A program made the translations under genes and the position numbers. DNA of 64,000 nucleotides from Adiantum capillus-veneris (Eukaryota > Streptophyta > Polypodiopsida > Polypodiales > Pteridaceae): contig CM043953.1 of assembly GCA_014529385.2 (NCBI GenBank), positions 97,043,842 to 97,107,841 of the forward strand, written 5' to 3'. The notes beneath the pieces are model-generated. The model had not been told where the DNA came from, did no database searches, and worked only from the letters and a program-made list of their open reading frames with translations. Below, one piece after another: positions 46,561-58,937 of the stretch (positions within the stretch are counted from its first letter, which is position 1; the number at the start of each line of letters is the position of its first letter).

Positions 46561-47930
46561 ACTTTGTTGTGGAGCATCCTCCACGGCGCACACGTCCAGA
46601 GTAACCAAGATGTGTTCCCATCCAAAAGGCTCTAACTCTTCTGTAGGAAATGGTTCTGGGATAAAGTCCATATCCTCTATAACCCGCTCTAGGATACATT
46701 CCTCACGTTTCAAGCTACCACATTGTGAAGCTCCATACATCCACAGTTCTTTAGGCTTTCCTAACCAACCTGGAAGTTTTGATCCTGCTACTGTGGAGAA
46801 ATCAAACTCCTCAACCGGTGTTCTCGTCACATCCTTATAGCTATGGTCCCTCAAGTTTATCTTTGTCATGGTTTCCATATGTCTCAGGTATATATGGTCA
46901 TAACCCCAATCTTGGACCATTTTCAATTGTCGCATGAATGGTCTTCCCAGAATGATGTCATAGTTGTTCTTCTTGCCAAAGTCAACAACAGAAAAAGTGT
47001 GTTCATATTCAATGCCACAAGAAGTAACAAGTACTTTTTCTAGCAGTCCTAGGGGATTTTCCTTCTGTCCGTCTGCAAGATGTAGGGTCATTCGTGTGGA
47101 TATCAAGGCAGGTTTTCCCCATTTTTTCCAAACCTCTTTGGTTGCAATGGCCACACCAGCTACACTTTCAAGGATTGCCTTGGTTTTTACATTATTGAAT
47201 TCCACAGGAAGGGTGGTGTTTCCCTCTTCTCCCTCGTAATACTCGCCTACCTTGTTTAATGGCACTGGCCTAGTATTTAGTTGAGGAATTTCAAGCTCTT
47301 TGATGCTCTCCTCGGTTTGAGTCATTGGGGTTTTTACACCAAATTTCTCTAGACATTTACCCACATTAGCCCACATGTTTGGTCTTATTCTGAGCAACTC
47401 GGCTAACATTATTGTACAGGTGACTGGGGTAGATAGAATATCTACTAGCCCCTTTGAATCGATGGCCTTGTTGGGAGACAGTCTCTGTGATGGGACTACA
47501 ACCACATCTGACTTGGTCTCATACTCTCCCATGTAGGACGGTAGTGTTCTTAGCGAATGGGGTTGACTATCCATAGATTGTACAGATCCTTTGTTGCCCC
47601 AACACGATTGCACGTCTAGATTCATTTGAGATCCAGTCTCAAATTCCTCTATTGGTGGTAGAAACATTCCTCGTTCATCACCAGTCTTGTCTACTCGTCT
47701 TCTTGGGTCATCGGCTTCATTGGCCTCTCTGACTTGTTTCCACAATTCGTCAAAACCATCTATCTCTTTACAATCCTCAGGTATAGCTTGGTGAAATCCC
47801 TCGGAAGAGTTATCCGTGGTATTCAGTACTATCCTTGGTTCTAATGCTGGGTCTTTGAGGTTTGGTCGGTGCTTATGAGTAGAATCTGGCTCTTTTAGTT
47901 CCTGGTTTGGTGGGATTACGTGTGTAGGAC
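46516..47930 (-). pseudogene. Element F protease (retropepsin-like), active site altered
   Basis: The frame starts by frameshift near 47930 and ends at 46516. The N-terminal part is acidic linker. The protease domain (about 47240-46870) reads AILESVAGVAIATKEVW, where the usual ILDSGAG has become ILESVAG, then RMTLHLADGQ, SCGIEYEHTFSVVDFG and the conserved IILGRPFMRQLKMVQDWGY. Loss of the catalytic aspartate and glycine implies no proteolysis. The segment NLRDHSYKDVTRTPVEEFDF follows. Confidence 0.78.
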
Positions 47931-49300
47931 ACAGATCACATCCTCAGGTTTTGCAACTGGTGGTTCTAGTAAAGCTTGGGCTGTTTGAATCATTTTCTTG
48001 CACATTTCAAATTTTTGCTTTTCTAGTTCCGCATAGGGATATATCATCCACCTGTGTTCTTGGGTTTGGTTGTTTTTGAGCCTCACATCATAGGATTTCA
48101 AGAGGGTATCTAATGTCTCATTAACCTTCTCTGCCAACACGGATCCTCCTAAACTAGCACTTCTCGGTTTCTCATCTGTGGATGGTTCTTCTAGAGGTTT
48201 AACCATCTGTGTACGAGAAGGTGCCTCCTTTTCCTCATGTTGTTTTGTCTTCTCCTCAGCTTTGGTAAGATTCTCAGCTAGGGATTTTTGCTCTCGTTCC
48301 CTACGTGATTTCATCCTAGTCTTTCTAGCTTTCCAACTATTTCGTTTGCTCTTGGTTTTCTGACTAGGTGCATCTGTCTTTGGTCCATCATCTGTCTTTG
48401 GACTCGTGTCACTTTCCGTGTTCTTTGTCTTTGGATTCTCATCAGCTTTCTTTTGATCTTGTGCTCTCGTAACCACTTGAACTGGTACGACATTTTTATT
48501 TTCTGAGCTACTAGGGAGCTGAACAATCCCTGATACATTTGTCATGATTTTCCTGATTTGGTTTGGGTTTTTCGGGCAATCGGGGATCAAGTGAGTGATG
48601 CCACACTCAAGACAATAGGCATTTAATTCAGTGATCTCCATATGAGGACATTGTTTGACCAAGTGGTTGTCATGACTTTTGTGACAATCTGTCTCTGGTT
48701 GAGGATATTCTTTTAGCATTTCCTCTTGGCTATAAGCAAGCTTTGACCTAGATAAGCCTCTATTTGCAATGAATCGCAATGTCCTTTCGTCCATTTCATA
48801 CCTTCTTTCTTTCGACTGAAACCCAGGAGGTGGAGGTTGTACCGGCCTCACCACTCCATGTGTTTCTCTCACATTTTGTTGCTCCGAAGGGTAGTACTCA
48901 CTTTGGTTGCTATACCACATTGTAGCTGGTACTGGTGTTGGTTTATTTGATGTTTCCATCATTGGCATGTATCTCATGTCTACTGGCATTCTAGCACCTT
49001 GCAGCGGAGGTTGTTGTCCTAAGACAAGCTGCGGCCTTAAAACTCCTACTGGTCTTGGCGCATTCCCCGTAATGTATCTAGGTGGAGTAGGTGCTTTTGG
49101 AACAGGTTGTACATACGTCTCCCTATCATTTTCCATGCTATAATAGCACTCTTCCTCCGTATGGTTCGTCCATTTTCTCTCAATTTCACACCACTTCGGC
49201 TCTCCTGAATCAGACCTTACAAGAGGAATCAACCTCTTGACCAAGTCGCCGATAAGCTTTTCTTGATCAATAGGTGCCGTTGGCTTGGCAATGGACTAAC
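47916..49300 (-). pseudogene. Element F gag C-terminal part and zinc-finger linker
   Basis: It continues gag after a frameshift near 49300 (IAKPTAPIDQEKLIGDLVKR); there is no ATG at its start, so it is not a separate gene. Cysteine/histidine clusters CHKSHDNHLVKQC and CLECGITHLIPDC (about 48690-48550) look like two retroviral-type knuckles, the second with one residue fewer before histidine. A highly charged K/E/R-rich region (about 48480-48200) follows, probably coiled or disordered. Confidence 0.65.
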
Positions 49301-50380
49301 TTATCTGTGAAACACTGTCTGAGAGGATGTGTCATCTCCTTGACTCTCTAAGTCCTTTTCTTTGTATGGCTCACAGTTATCCACTAGATAAAGAGCTTCT
49401 TTGATCAACTCGTTTAGTCTCATCCTCCTTATCATATGCAGATCCTTCTGAAGGACCGCATGTCTCATTCCTTGGGTAAAGATCAACATCAGTCGTGCTT
49501 GCGTAGGTAATTTCGCTCTCGGACAGAGCTTAACATATCTCTTGAGCCGTAATGATGCTTTGCGTACTGATTCATTCTCTTTCTGTTTGAATCTATGGAT
49601 TTGCGAGACCGTGTTGTGAGCAATGCCTTTTGGCGAGAATTCTTCAATAAACTCCTCAAACAGCTCATATAGGGTCTCAAAATCCCATTTTTCCACCGAG
49701 TCGAACCATGTAGCTGCATCATCTTCTAGAGTCAATCCAAATCCCGCAAACTGTGTCGCAAAATCTGAAACTTCCTCTGCTCTAATCACTCTCCTAAAAG
49801 CCGTTACGTGATCTCTCGGATCTTTATCTCCAGAGTATTTTTTGTTTACCCATTTCTGGACTTGGGATAGTCTAACTCGTCGATTGTCTACAAGTCTAAC
49901 CAGAGACTCTCCCAATCCTTCTCTCGTTATCGCTCTTGAAGGGAATCCTGGTGGCTCTCTTCTTGGAATTCCTATAGGAATTCTCGTGTTTGGTGGAGGC
50001 ATTTGTGGTCCTTCATTGACCAAATATCCACCTCGTTCTAGTACAGTATGTGGATTTGTGCTTTCTACAACTCTGTATTCTTGTCTATACTTGTCGACAA
50101 CTATAGATCTCCATTGAAAGTCAACTCCGTATGTGTAGACATATAAGAGCTTGTAATCTGTTATCTCTTCTAGGTATGGATCTGAGCACCTATAAATATT
50201 GACCTCATTGTCGTCAATGTATCTATATAGTCCTTCACTCTCATGACCAATCATCCAAACTCTCTCAACAAGATGGATCTTTATCAATTGCAAGATTGGA
50301 AGATCCATTGTGGGAGGATATTCCTCTATCGTCGGGATCTCCAAGCTTGTGTAAGCTGCGTTTGAATCTAGGGTCGACAT
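49301..50380 (-). pseudogene. Element F gag
   Basis: The ATG at 50380 opens a 359-codon frame (MSTLDSNAAYTSLEIPTIEE). The C-terminal half holds a retrotransposon gag domain: GDKDPRDHVTAFRRV, DDAATWFDSVEKWDF, FEEFIEEFSP, SQIHRFKQKENESVRKASLR and KLCPRAKLP (about residues 185-300). The N-terminal 150 residues are a proline-rich region without a recognised domain. The frame is intact up to the frameshift at its end. It would form particles that package the RNA of the element, with enzymes from another element. Confidence 0.8.
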
Positions 50381-52757
50381 GATTTCTGGGCTTAAGAGCT
50401 TTTGCTTGGTTCAAGTAGACTTAGTCCACTGTGTTCAAGTGCTTTGGTTAGGGAAAAGTTGAAACTATGTCCAAAACCGCAACCGTTTTCTCACAATTCT
50501 CGCAAATTGTATCTTTTAGACACCCCTGACTTCCGGATGCATTTTGAGGCCTTCAACGATGTTTTTTTCAAAGTTGAACTAAACGGTTGCTGTAGGCATA
50601 CATTTAGTTCATGTTTTGCTCTAAGATCTGTAGAGCCGCTCTCATGCTACGTTTTGATATAAAAATTTTTCCAATCCGATACCGTTTGTGAAAATTATGG
50701 CCAAAACAGTGAAATGCACTTTAGACTGGTCAAAATGAGTCCAAATTCAATTTTGAAAAAAGATTTGGAATCTCTGTGACACTGCGAACACTTCTGTATG
50801 GTCAAAGTACAGTTGGACCCTAAAACTGGCCTAGGGACATTCTACGCGTAGTATGTCTATATGCTCAGAATTTAACAAAATTTGTTACAGAGACTCCCCT
50901 TAAGTCCAGCAACACAATGGTATGATCAGAATTTTATTTGGACCCCAAAATGGCCTTGAGACATCCTACGCGTAGGATGTCTTTTTGCTCAGAATGACTT
51001 GAAATTTTCACCCCAGCTTCTCCTTGATGTGCTGATCACAGTGGTGTGCTCATAAGTTGGTTTGGAGTCCTAAATCAAGCTGGAGACATCCTACACGTAG
51101 GATGTCTTTTTGCTCTGTTTCAACTCAAACTTGCACTGTAGCTTCCCCTTGATGTGCTAAACTCACAGCTATCTTTACTTTTTGATTCTGACATCTATAG
51201 GTTGGTCAAATGATCAAGAATCTGTTCCAAATGCTTGATGTCTGTTCTGATGAATTCCTAAGTCAAATCAACTCCAAATTGGACCAAATTTGCCTAGGAG
51301 GCTTATCTAAGGCTATACAACACCCTGCTATGTCCACAGTTTGAATTTGGCCTCTAAATCATGCCTTAGACATCCTACGCGTAGGATGTCTAACTGCTTA
51401 GAATTGCCCCAAATTTGAACCACAGACTCTCCTTAAGGTGCTGATCACTGTGGTATGCTAAGAATTGTGTTTAGAGTCCAAAATCACACAGAAGACATCC
51501 TACGCGTAGGATGTCTTTTTGGCCTGTTTGACCCCAGACTTGTCCCACAGCTTCCCCTTGATGTCAGTAACCCAGTGGTATGCTTAGATTTTGGTTTGGA
51601 TTTCAAAAGTCCCATATTTTAGCTGTTCTCGCCTTTTTCAATCAAAAGTGCTAAAGTCCGCTTTGAACCCAATTTTCTCACCCAAATGAGATGAAATTTA
51701 TCACATGCACTCAATAAAACATATTTAGAACATGCCTATGGTTTGGTCTCAAAATTAGGCCTTGGACACAATTTGGGTAGGATGTCTGGCAATTCTCGTC
51801 TTTTGGCTTTGATCTGTCAAAATTTGGTTAAATTTCCACTTTCCAGGTGAAAATAGGGTAAAACCTACCTTCTAAACACACTGGTAACCTCAGATTTTCA
51901 AAAAAGTGCCCAGATCACCCTGTAGACATCCTACGCGTAGGATGTCTACTACTGATTTTTTGAGACTGAAGTGTCCCTGATGCTTCCTTATGCTCTCAGC
52001 AAGTGCAAGTATTCTTCATAATTGCAAAAACATGCAAAAATCACTCAATTAAGCCTTTGCTGAAATTTTACGTTTTTTGACTCCGCCTTTTGGCTTTTGG
52101 TCAACAAAAATAGGGAAAAACACCCAAGTCAATATGTTACTAGGCTAAAACCTACCCTCTGAACCCACTGGTGCAGTCAAAATTTTCAAATTTGGTCTCC
52201 AGAACCCCCTTGAGACATCCTACGCGTAGGATGTCTATGTTTATAGAATTGCAGGTTTTCTTCATAGAACCCTAGCAAATGCTCTTTTATATGCACAGCA
52301 TCAGTCAGTCAACAAAAATATCCACAAAATCTTGTTTAATGCATTTTTACCCTCAAAAGCACACTTTTTTGTGATTTCAAATGCAATCAAGCACTTTAGC
52401 AAATAATTCAATGCTGAATAGCTCTAGATCAGAATCGGATCACTTACCTAAAGCTACTCCTACAAATCATATGGGGTTTTGCCTCTATGAGTCGAAAAAC
52501 GCTTCAGTGCCACACACGGACTAGTAAACTCTTTTATCACCTCACAAATCACTCGACCACCAACAACTACTCTAATCCACACATCCTACCTAAACCTATC
52601 TAGTCGCAGACCGTCGGCAAGACACACGCTTCCTGGCTATCCACTTGATCGCGGAATATCCTCTTCCGGATCCACTTAAGAAAAGCGCTTTCTTTAGCCA
52701 AAACTAAATCAAGAAAGCATCACACGCATGTTAGTAGGAAACCTACTTAGGTCCTTG
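50381..52757 (-). other. Element F leader with palindrome repeats
   Basis: About 2.4 kb between primer site and gag without long ORFs. From about 50800 to 52240 it consists of diverged repeat units of about 125 bp, each with a long palindrome. The part next to the primer site (52300-52757) lacks palindromes. Confidence 0.7.
50836..52235. repeat. Seven copies of a 22-bp palindrome, about 125-bp periodicity
   Basis: The core ACATCCTACGCGTAGGATGT lies inside a slightly longer perfect palindrome (G...C). Copies: 50836-50857 (two changes), 50960-50981, 51085-51106 (one change), 51369-51390, 51494-51515, 51925-51946 and 52214-52235. A degraded half site is near 51769-51787. Start-to-start distances are 124, 125, 284, 125, 431 and 289 bp. 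Each unit also shares CTTTTTGCTC/TTCCCCTTGATGTGCT flanks. Confidence 0.92.
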
Positions 52758-52777
52758 TGTCCCCGGCAGCGGCGCCA
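52758..52777 (-). other. Primer binding site of element F
   Basis: On the minus strand TGGCGCCGCTGCCGGGGACA begins one base inside the 5' LTR. It closely matches the tRNA-Asp type site (TGGCGCCGTTGCCGGGGA) used by many plant gypsy elements. Confidence 0.85.
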
Positions 52778-52778
52778 A

Positions 52779-53738
52779 TGTTGGACGGGAGAGACTCACA
52801 CACCCATGAAGTGCATGCAAACACTACCTAGATCAACATAATGTCAATCGAGGACACAGATGACACGATAGGCACAAAGAGGAAATCTCTTAAGCTTGTC
52901 AGGCTGAGACCATCCTACACATACAACACTCTGGAAGGCCAACTATACCACAATCAAGAACCTCACTGCCCTCAACTACACCACATAGCCACATACACAC
53001 ATACGGAAGGTAACTCACCTAATCATGCCAGATTCATATGAAACTTAAGGAACACCATCCCCTCACTAGGATACACCTGTCCCTAAGCTTCTACACTCAA
53101 AACCCTCACTCTAAACCCATCTGCGGAAAATGCGTAGGATGATAGAGCAGAATTTTGAAAGTGCACGAAACTGAAATTTATGAGTACCTATGTGTAGCTT
53201 ATGTCGCCACAATTCTATAGACTACTAGCACGGAGAAAACAGACATCGTTTGATACACTTACGGCCACAAATAGCTCGTAGATGCGTCGGCGTGTGCGCT
53301 TCGTCTCACGTGGAATGCTTGGCGTTGTCGCGTAGCTCTCCTCGAGCCTACAACAATGGTGCAGTCGGATCTCCAATGTGTTGAGCGAGTCGGGCGTAAC
53401 GAGAGGATAAAGCTCACGCTCACTCTCTTTCTCTCTCACACACAGTAGACGGCAACGCTAAGTTTTGATTATGATTAAAAAGTCCTTTTTTACAAAATGA
53501 CCTAGGTACCTTATATACTAAGGATACCTTAGGTTTAACCAAAAATGGGGTTGAAAGGGTCAAATGGCTTTGTATTTACAATCTGGAAGTGCCATTGCAC
53601 CCCGGCTTCTGAAACTAGAATAACTACTCATTACAAATGATGTTTATAGCCATAATCCGCAGCATTTCATAACTTGCAAAAGATAAGACTTTGGTACGAA
53701 ACTTGAGTTATGTTGTGTTGTTGACCCTGCGGTCAACA
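52779..53738 (-). repeat. 5' LTR of element F (right copy)
   Basis: 960 bp, a few per cent different from the left copy by eye. Confidence 0.9.
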
Positions 53739-54122
53739 GCTTGAGAAGAAGAAACATGTTCAAGCCTACATCGATGGCAGTGCTCAAGTCTGTGTGATTA
53801 CTGAATCTGCTATGAGGGATGTTGGCATTAAAGCTGTTTTCAGGTCCAATGTGCAATTGAGGATGGATAATCATGCCAAAGCTTGTTGTTTAGGAGTGGC
53901 ACAGGATGTGAAGGTAAAGGTTATGGGAGTTGAATGCTTAATCGATTTTTTTTTTCATGAAAGCAAGAGAAAATGCTTATCCAATTATATTGGGGAGGCC
54001 ATGGTTGTTGGCAATTGGAGCCAAGCAAGATTGGGAGAACGGGGTGTTTACCTTGCCGGATTGGGAAAATGGAGGACAAATTGTGTTGGATCTAAAGACC
54101 AAGGAGAGTCATTTTCATCCAT
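53739..54122 (+). pseudogene. Element D protease, resumed after element F
   Basis: EKKKHVQAYIDGSAQVCVIT continues the frame broken at 42369. The catalytic IDGSAQ is intact. A run of about 11 T at 53943-53953 marks a frameshift; the conserved PIILGRPWLLAIGAKQDW block follows in another frame. Confidence 0.75.
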
Positions 54123-55320
54123 CAGCCGGTGGAGATAATCAAGATTTAAGTACCAGTTATGAGTATGAAACTGAGTTTACTTATGATGAAGGGTTGACCA
54201 GTGTCGAAGAGGAGGAGAGTGACGAGGATTTGTTGAAGCTGGATATAGATTTATTCAGAGTCACAGTAGACTCTACCATTGCAAGGAGAGGTATGCAAGT
54301 TCCTCTTTGTAGTCTGCAGGCTAAAGAGGTGGACGATATGCTAGGTACAAATTTAACAAAGCAAGATAAGGAAGGCTATATGAACCTATGTGCATCCTAC
54401 CTTGACCTATTTGCAACAGAGTATAAGGATATGAGGGGAGCTAAACGAGTGGAGCATCAGATTCTACTTAAAGAAGGATACACGCCAAAAGCACAGAAGC
54501 TCAGGAGGTTGGGAGATATTCAGAAGGAGGCTCTATGGAAAGAGATCAACAAGTTGCTTGAGGCAGGTATTATATATCTAGTAAAGGAGTCTGAGTGGGT
54601 CTCTCCTGTTGTCATTACCCCAAAGAAAAATGGAAAATGGCAAGTATATGTAGATTATAAGCCTTTGAATGCTGCGACCAAGTAGAATCATTACCCCATG
54701 CCATTTCAAGATGAGATTTTAGACCAGGTTGTCGGACATGAACGCTATTCCATTATGGATGGTTTTTCAGGATATTTTCAGTTTCGTATTGCTTTGGAGG
54801 ACTAGTTAAAGACTACCTTCACTTCTCCATGGGGTTGCTTTGCCTACTGCAGGATGCCTTTTGGACTGGTGAATGCGTATGCGACATTTCAAGATTGGAT
54901 GAACAAGGTGTTGAGGCCATACTTGGGTAAGTTCATCAGAGTGTTTATGGATGATATTGGTTGCTATAGTTCCAGGGTAGAACATTTGTCCATGTTAAGG
55001 ATATGTTTTCAAAGGCTAGATGAAGAAGGGGGTCAATTGAATCCAAAGAAGTGCAAGCTAGCACAACCAAGGGTTCAGTTGCTGGGTCATGTGGTATCAC
55101 AAAATGGAATTGAAGCAAACCTAGAGAAGGTGAAAGCATTGGTTCTTATGGAGCTTCCAACCAGTGCAACGGGATTGGCATCATTCGTGCATAAGTTAAA
55201 GTATTTATCCCTTTTTTTTGGATGTTGTCTCAGTATGTATACCCTCTTCAAAAAAGGGCTCAACAGGTACATGGATTTCAATGGGATGAGGAAGCTCAAG
55301 AGGCCTTTTACAAAGTGAAA
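54123..55320 (+). pseudogene. Element D reverse transcriptase
   Basis: The acidic spacer (TSVEEEESDEDLLKLD) is followed by AKRVEHQILLKEGYTPKAQK, SPVVITPKKNGKWQVYVDYK, a TAG at 54683-54685, MDGFSGYFQFRIALED, another TAG near 54804, then MPFGLVNAYATFQDWMN and the catalytic FMDDI at about 54945. The thumb has LGHVVSQNGIEANL. It resembles the same region of element E, but is clearly more diverged and decayed. Confidence 0.8.
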
Positions 55321-56100
55321 GGTATTCTATGTCAATTACCTACAGTATGCTCTCCTAACCATGAGGATTATTTTTATATTGCTATGACGGTGGCTATCAG
55401 AGCAGTATTGCTACAAAAGGTGGGAAGGGGCTATAAGCCTACTTTATTCAAAAGCAGGGTAGTTAGTCTAGGGGAAACTACTTATATGGAGGCGGAACAT
55501 TGGGTGATGGCTTTGGTCTTTGCCTGCAGAAAGTTCAAAGTGTATTTGATCGTTGGGAAGTTTTATGTGTTGAAGTGGTGCTACACTTGAAGCCAGGGAA
55601 ACAAATCATGAAGTGGGTAATAGAGCTTCAAGAGTTTGAGTTTGAGTTCAAAGTGGACCACACGAGACGGTCTCATTTGGCGGATATCCTAGTCAGCAAG
55701 GAGGTTGAGTTACCAATTTATCCAAGAGTGATACGAGAGGAGGATAAGGAGGAACCCAAATTGGAAGGGGCCTTCACTATGTGGTTTGATGGCGCTTACA
55801 TAAGAGTAGCACAGAAAGCAGGTGGAGGTGTGGTCATTCAAGACCCGCATGGCATAGTTATTTTTTCCAAAGCTTACAACTTGGAGGAGGTGCATACCAA
55901 CAATGAAGCGAAATATCTTACTTTACATCTGGGACTCAAGCAGTGCATTGAGTTTGGCATACCAAGGTTAGTAGTAAAAGGTGATGCTCTACTAGTTGTC
56001 AAACAACTTTTGGGCCAATGGCAGGTAAAGAGGGATTCCCTCAAGAATTGGTTTTTTTGCATAAAGAAGCTGTTGAAGTTTTTTGAAGCAGTGTAGTTCA
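55321..56100 (+). pseudogene. Element D RNase H and second (archaeal-type) RNase H domains
   Basis: The first RNase H remnant includes LGETTYMEAEHWVMALVFAC and, after a frameshift, IMKWVIELQEFEFEFKVDH. The second domain reads TMWFDGAYIRVAQKAGGGVV, TNNEAKYLTLHLGLKQC and VVKGDALLVVKQLLGQW; acidic catalytic positions D, E and D are present. This dual arrangement matches element E and places D in the Tat-like group. TAG 56094-56096 ends the frame. Confidence 0.78.
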
Positions 56101-57219
56101 AACATGTGAGAAGAGAACAAAACCAGGAAGCAGATCGGTTGGCTAGCAGTCATGTTCAGACTCATTTGTCGAGTTTGTATGTGGGACCGGCCACTTATGC
56201 AAGTAGAGAGACTTTGAAGGATATTGATGATTTCTTGAGTACAGGTCAATGTTATGATGAGCTTTCCAAGCTACAAAAGAGGAGGGTTGTTAAGAAGGCT
56301 AAAAAGTTCACTCTGATTGGAGAAGATCTTATGATGCATGGTAGAGATGGGGTCCTACGTCGTGTCCTTTACAAGGAAGAGATCGGTATGGTATTGGAGC
56401 AATACCACGAAGAAAGCGGTCATCAGGGTAAAAGTCAAGTCTTGTTTTGTATCTTAAGAAGTGGGTTCTGGTGGCCTTCTGTGGTGTGAGATGTGCATTA
56501 TTGGTGCAATACGTGTCATCAGTGCCAAGTGATGGGTGAAAGAAGACTGATAGGCTGAGCAGCAAGGGGCTATCATCGCACATGATGCCTTTGAAAAGTG
56601 GGGTTTGGATGTAATTGGTCCATTTCCCAAGTCAGCAAGCAGTAAGAAATATGTGGTAGTGGCCATAGACTACCTTACCCGATGGGTTGAGGCTAAAGCG
56701 GTCAAAGAGGACTTCATATAAGGTGGCGACCAACTTTACTCCATATGAGTTGGTATATGGTAGGGAAGCGGTACTACCTGTGCATGTGCAATTAGGGGTT
56801 CTCAAAGGTTTGTGGAAAATTGATAAGACTCATCAAGATGTTTTGCAGGATAGGATTACAAGTCTTGAAACTTTGAAGATGGATCTTAAGGCAGCGACAT
56901 ATTTTTATGTGAAGCAGCGAGAGAAAAGGGTTCAAAGTTCAACCAACATTTTCCAGCAAAGCGGATTGATAAGGGCGATCTAGTGATGAAGTACAAGAGC
57001 TCTCTTGACTTCACCTTTCAAAAGAAGTTCAAAAAAAGTGGACGGGACCTTACACGGTTCATCAAGTCTTTCCCTATGGTACTTATGCACTAATAAGGAT
57101 GGATGGTCAGTTCCTCAAACACATGGTTAATGGTCTGCGTCTCAAGCTCTATGTTGAAAGGGAGTTGGTGCCAGTAGTGCATCAGATTCTTATGGAGCGG
57201 GTTGGGAAACCAACCTAAA
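56101..57219 (+). pseudogene. Element D integrase with catalytic core deleted
   Basis: QNQEADRLAS and the zinc-binding region (YHEESGHQGKSQ, then WCNTCHQCQ) are present with stops at about 56488 and 56560. The core starts (KWGLDVIG in shifted frame, DYLTRWVEAKAV), then jumps at about 56711 to TSYKVATNFTPYELVYGRE, which normally lies some 120-130 residues later. The second aspartate (SDNG) and the glutamate are therefore missing. The C-terminal part ends VGKPT before TAA 57217-57219. Confidence 0.78.
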
Positions 57220-58429
57220 CAATGTCCCATATGTTAGGAATAAAAATGTGTACATACGGTGTCGTGCTGTGACACGTACATAGTGGGAACGCATGCTACA
57301 AGATCTATCTTTTATTTTTTTAGATACATAATTATATTTCCTATAGTGTACATATGCATATTTAAGTATAATAATAAGCCTTCTATCTCATCCTATTATT
57401 TTTCTCAAGGGTAACATATCCTCACTTTACCATCAGAAAATACTATGGGAAAAGCATCAATAGCTCCGCCTCTTTAACTTGGGGCAAATAGCATTGATTC
57501 TTTATTTCTACTATTTCATTATCATCTCACACCCTAGCTAGATCCTATATCTAGGGTAAACTCCAATATATATATATTCTATGTATTTTTTATACTTTTC
57601 TTATATTTCTTTTTAAATAGCTACTAGGAGAGAATCAAATCCTAGTGGGACACTAGGTGGCATGATTTCAAAGATACACTTATTTTAATGCATTATTGCA
57701 AGCATGATTACAAAACTTTGTCAAGGAGAAATGTCATGCTTTCATATGGCATGAGGTGTCCTTTGGAATTAAATGAAAGTCTACGCTAAGGAGACCACAT
57801 GAAGACTTTTGCTGCCATAAATGGACCCTATTTTGATGAATTTTTTACACAAGGTTCCAATCCGAATTGGAAAACGATTTTAAAATGAAAATCGTAGATA
57901 ATGAGCTGAAGTTTTTGCCCATATTTTTACTTTTTTATTTGGAGCCACGGTTGAGGAGATATGATCAAAATACTAGACCCCAGTCTGTCCACATCATGCA
58001 GGGGCAGCTCATTTTCAACTTTTCCAATTCTTGTTCACACTGGCTCCTCTCTTCTTGTGTAAACCCTTGGGGGTTCCCTTCACCTATAAAAGGGGACCTC
58101 TTCTTCCTTGGAAGGAACTCAAGCATTCAAGCCATTGATGAGAGGATTTCTTGAGGGAGTGAGTAGTAATGCCTAATTGTACTTAGCCATTAACATAAGC
58201 CCAAGCCTACACTTTCTCCTAGAGGGAGACTAGCCATTATTGCAACAAGCTAACCTTGGAAGATCAACTCTCATCAAAGAAGGTCTTGCACTTGGTGTAT
58301 CAATCAAAGTGGAATTATCCACTCTTCTTCTCTCTCCATCAATAATGGTGCCAAAGGGTTTGTCAAGTAAGATGTGTTCTACATTGATGTTTTCTTGATT
58401 TCTTGTTGTTTTCTTTTTCATCTCTAATC

Positions 58430-58432
<3 letters not shown>

Positions 58433-58494
<62 letters not shown>
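58433..58494. repeat. (AT)n microsatellite
   Basis: About 60 bases of alternating TA. Confidence 0.95.
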
Positions 58495-58495
<1 letters not shown>

Positions 58496-58691
58496 AATAT
58501 TATCTCCTTAACCAAATCTATCTCTCTCACTCTTAGTAATTCATCCTCTCTACAAATTTTAGGTTCTCTTTGCTACAGGTACATCTCTCCCCGCAGTATC
58601 CTTATTGTCTACGGGCAAGAATAGGGCTTGGGAGGGAAAATTCTCATCTCTTCACTTCTCTCGTATCTACATTTCTCACATACTATCCTAG

Positions 58692-58937
58692 ATGAATAAT
58701 CCACATGATGATCATTTCTATCGCTTTCACTCTGTACAATCTATTAGAATTAATGTATGGATTAGCCGTAAAATACACTTTCAACAACGTATAGTGTTTC
58801 TCTTTGGCCCTGAAAGGCTCAATGAAATACTTCTATCACCGGATCCCATCATACTATCTCTCATAGACTATAATTTTTTTTTTGATGTAAGCGTAGTTAT
58901 CTTGCTATTAACCAAGAGGATTTGTACACACAATTAA
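58692..58937 (+). CDS. Element G leader protein, alpha type
   Basis: An ATG at 58692 opens 81 codons: MNNPHDDHFYRFHSVQS, then IRINVWISRKIHFQQRIVFL, RLNEILLSPDPIILSLIDY and DVSVVILL. About 34 of 49 core residues match the alpha-type ORF of element E (32422). The region lies about 600 bases after the TATA box, so it would be near the 5' end of the transcript. The ATG follows TCCTAG, a plausible 3' splice site. No known domain. Confidence 0.6.
   Translation: MNNPHDDHFYRFHSVQSIRINVWISRKIHFQQRIVFLFGPERLNEILLSPDPIILSLIDYNFFFDVSVVILLLTKRICTHN

Noticed and set aside
46276-46635. Plus-strand ORFs across element F (also 48178, 49842, 59916 minus)
   Set aside because: Shadows of the coding frames on the opposite strand.
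50836-52235. Regularly spaced palindromic repeats resembling a CRISPR array
   Set aside because: Spacers are long (about 100 bp or more) and themselves related, the array lies in a plant retrotransposon leader, and no cas genes are present.
58403-58624. ORF rich in Ile-Tyr
   Set aside because: Produced by the (AT)n microsatellite.
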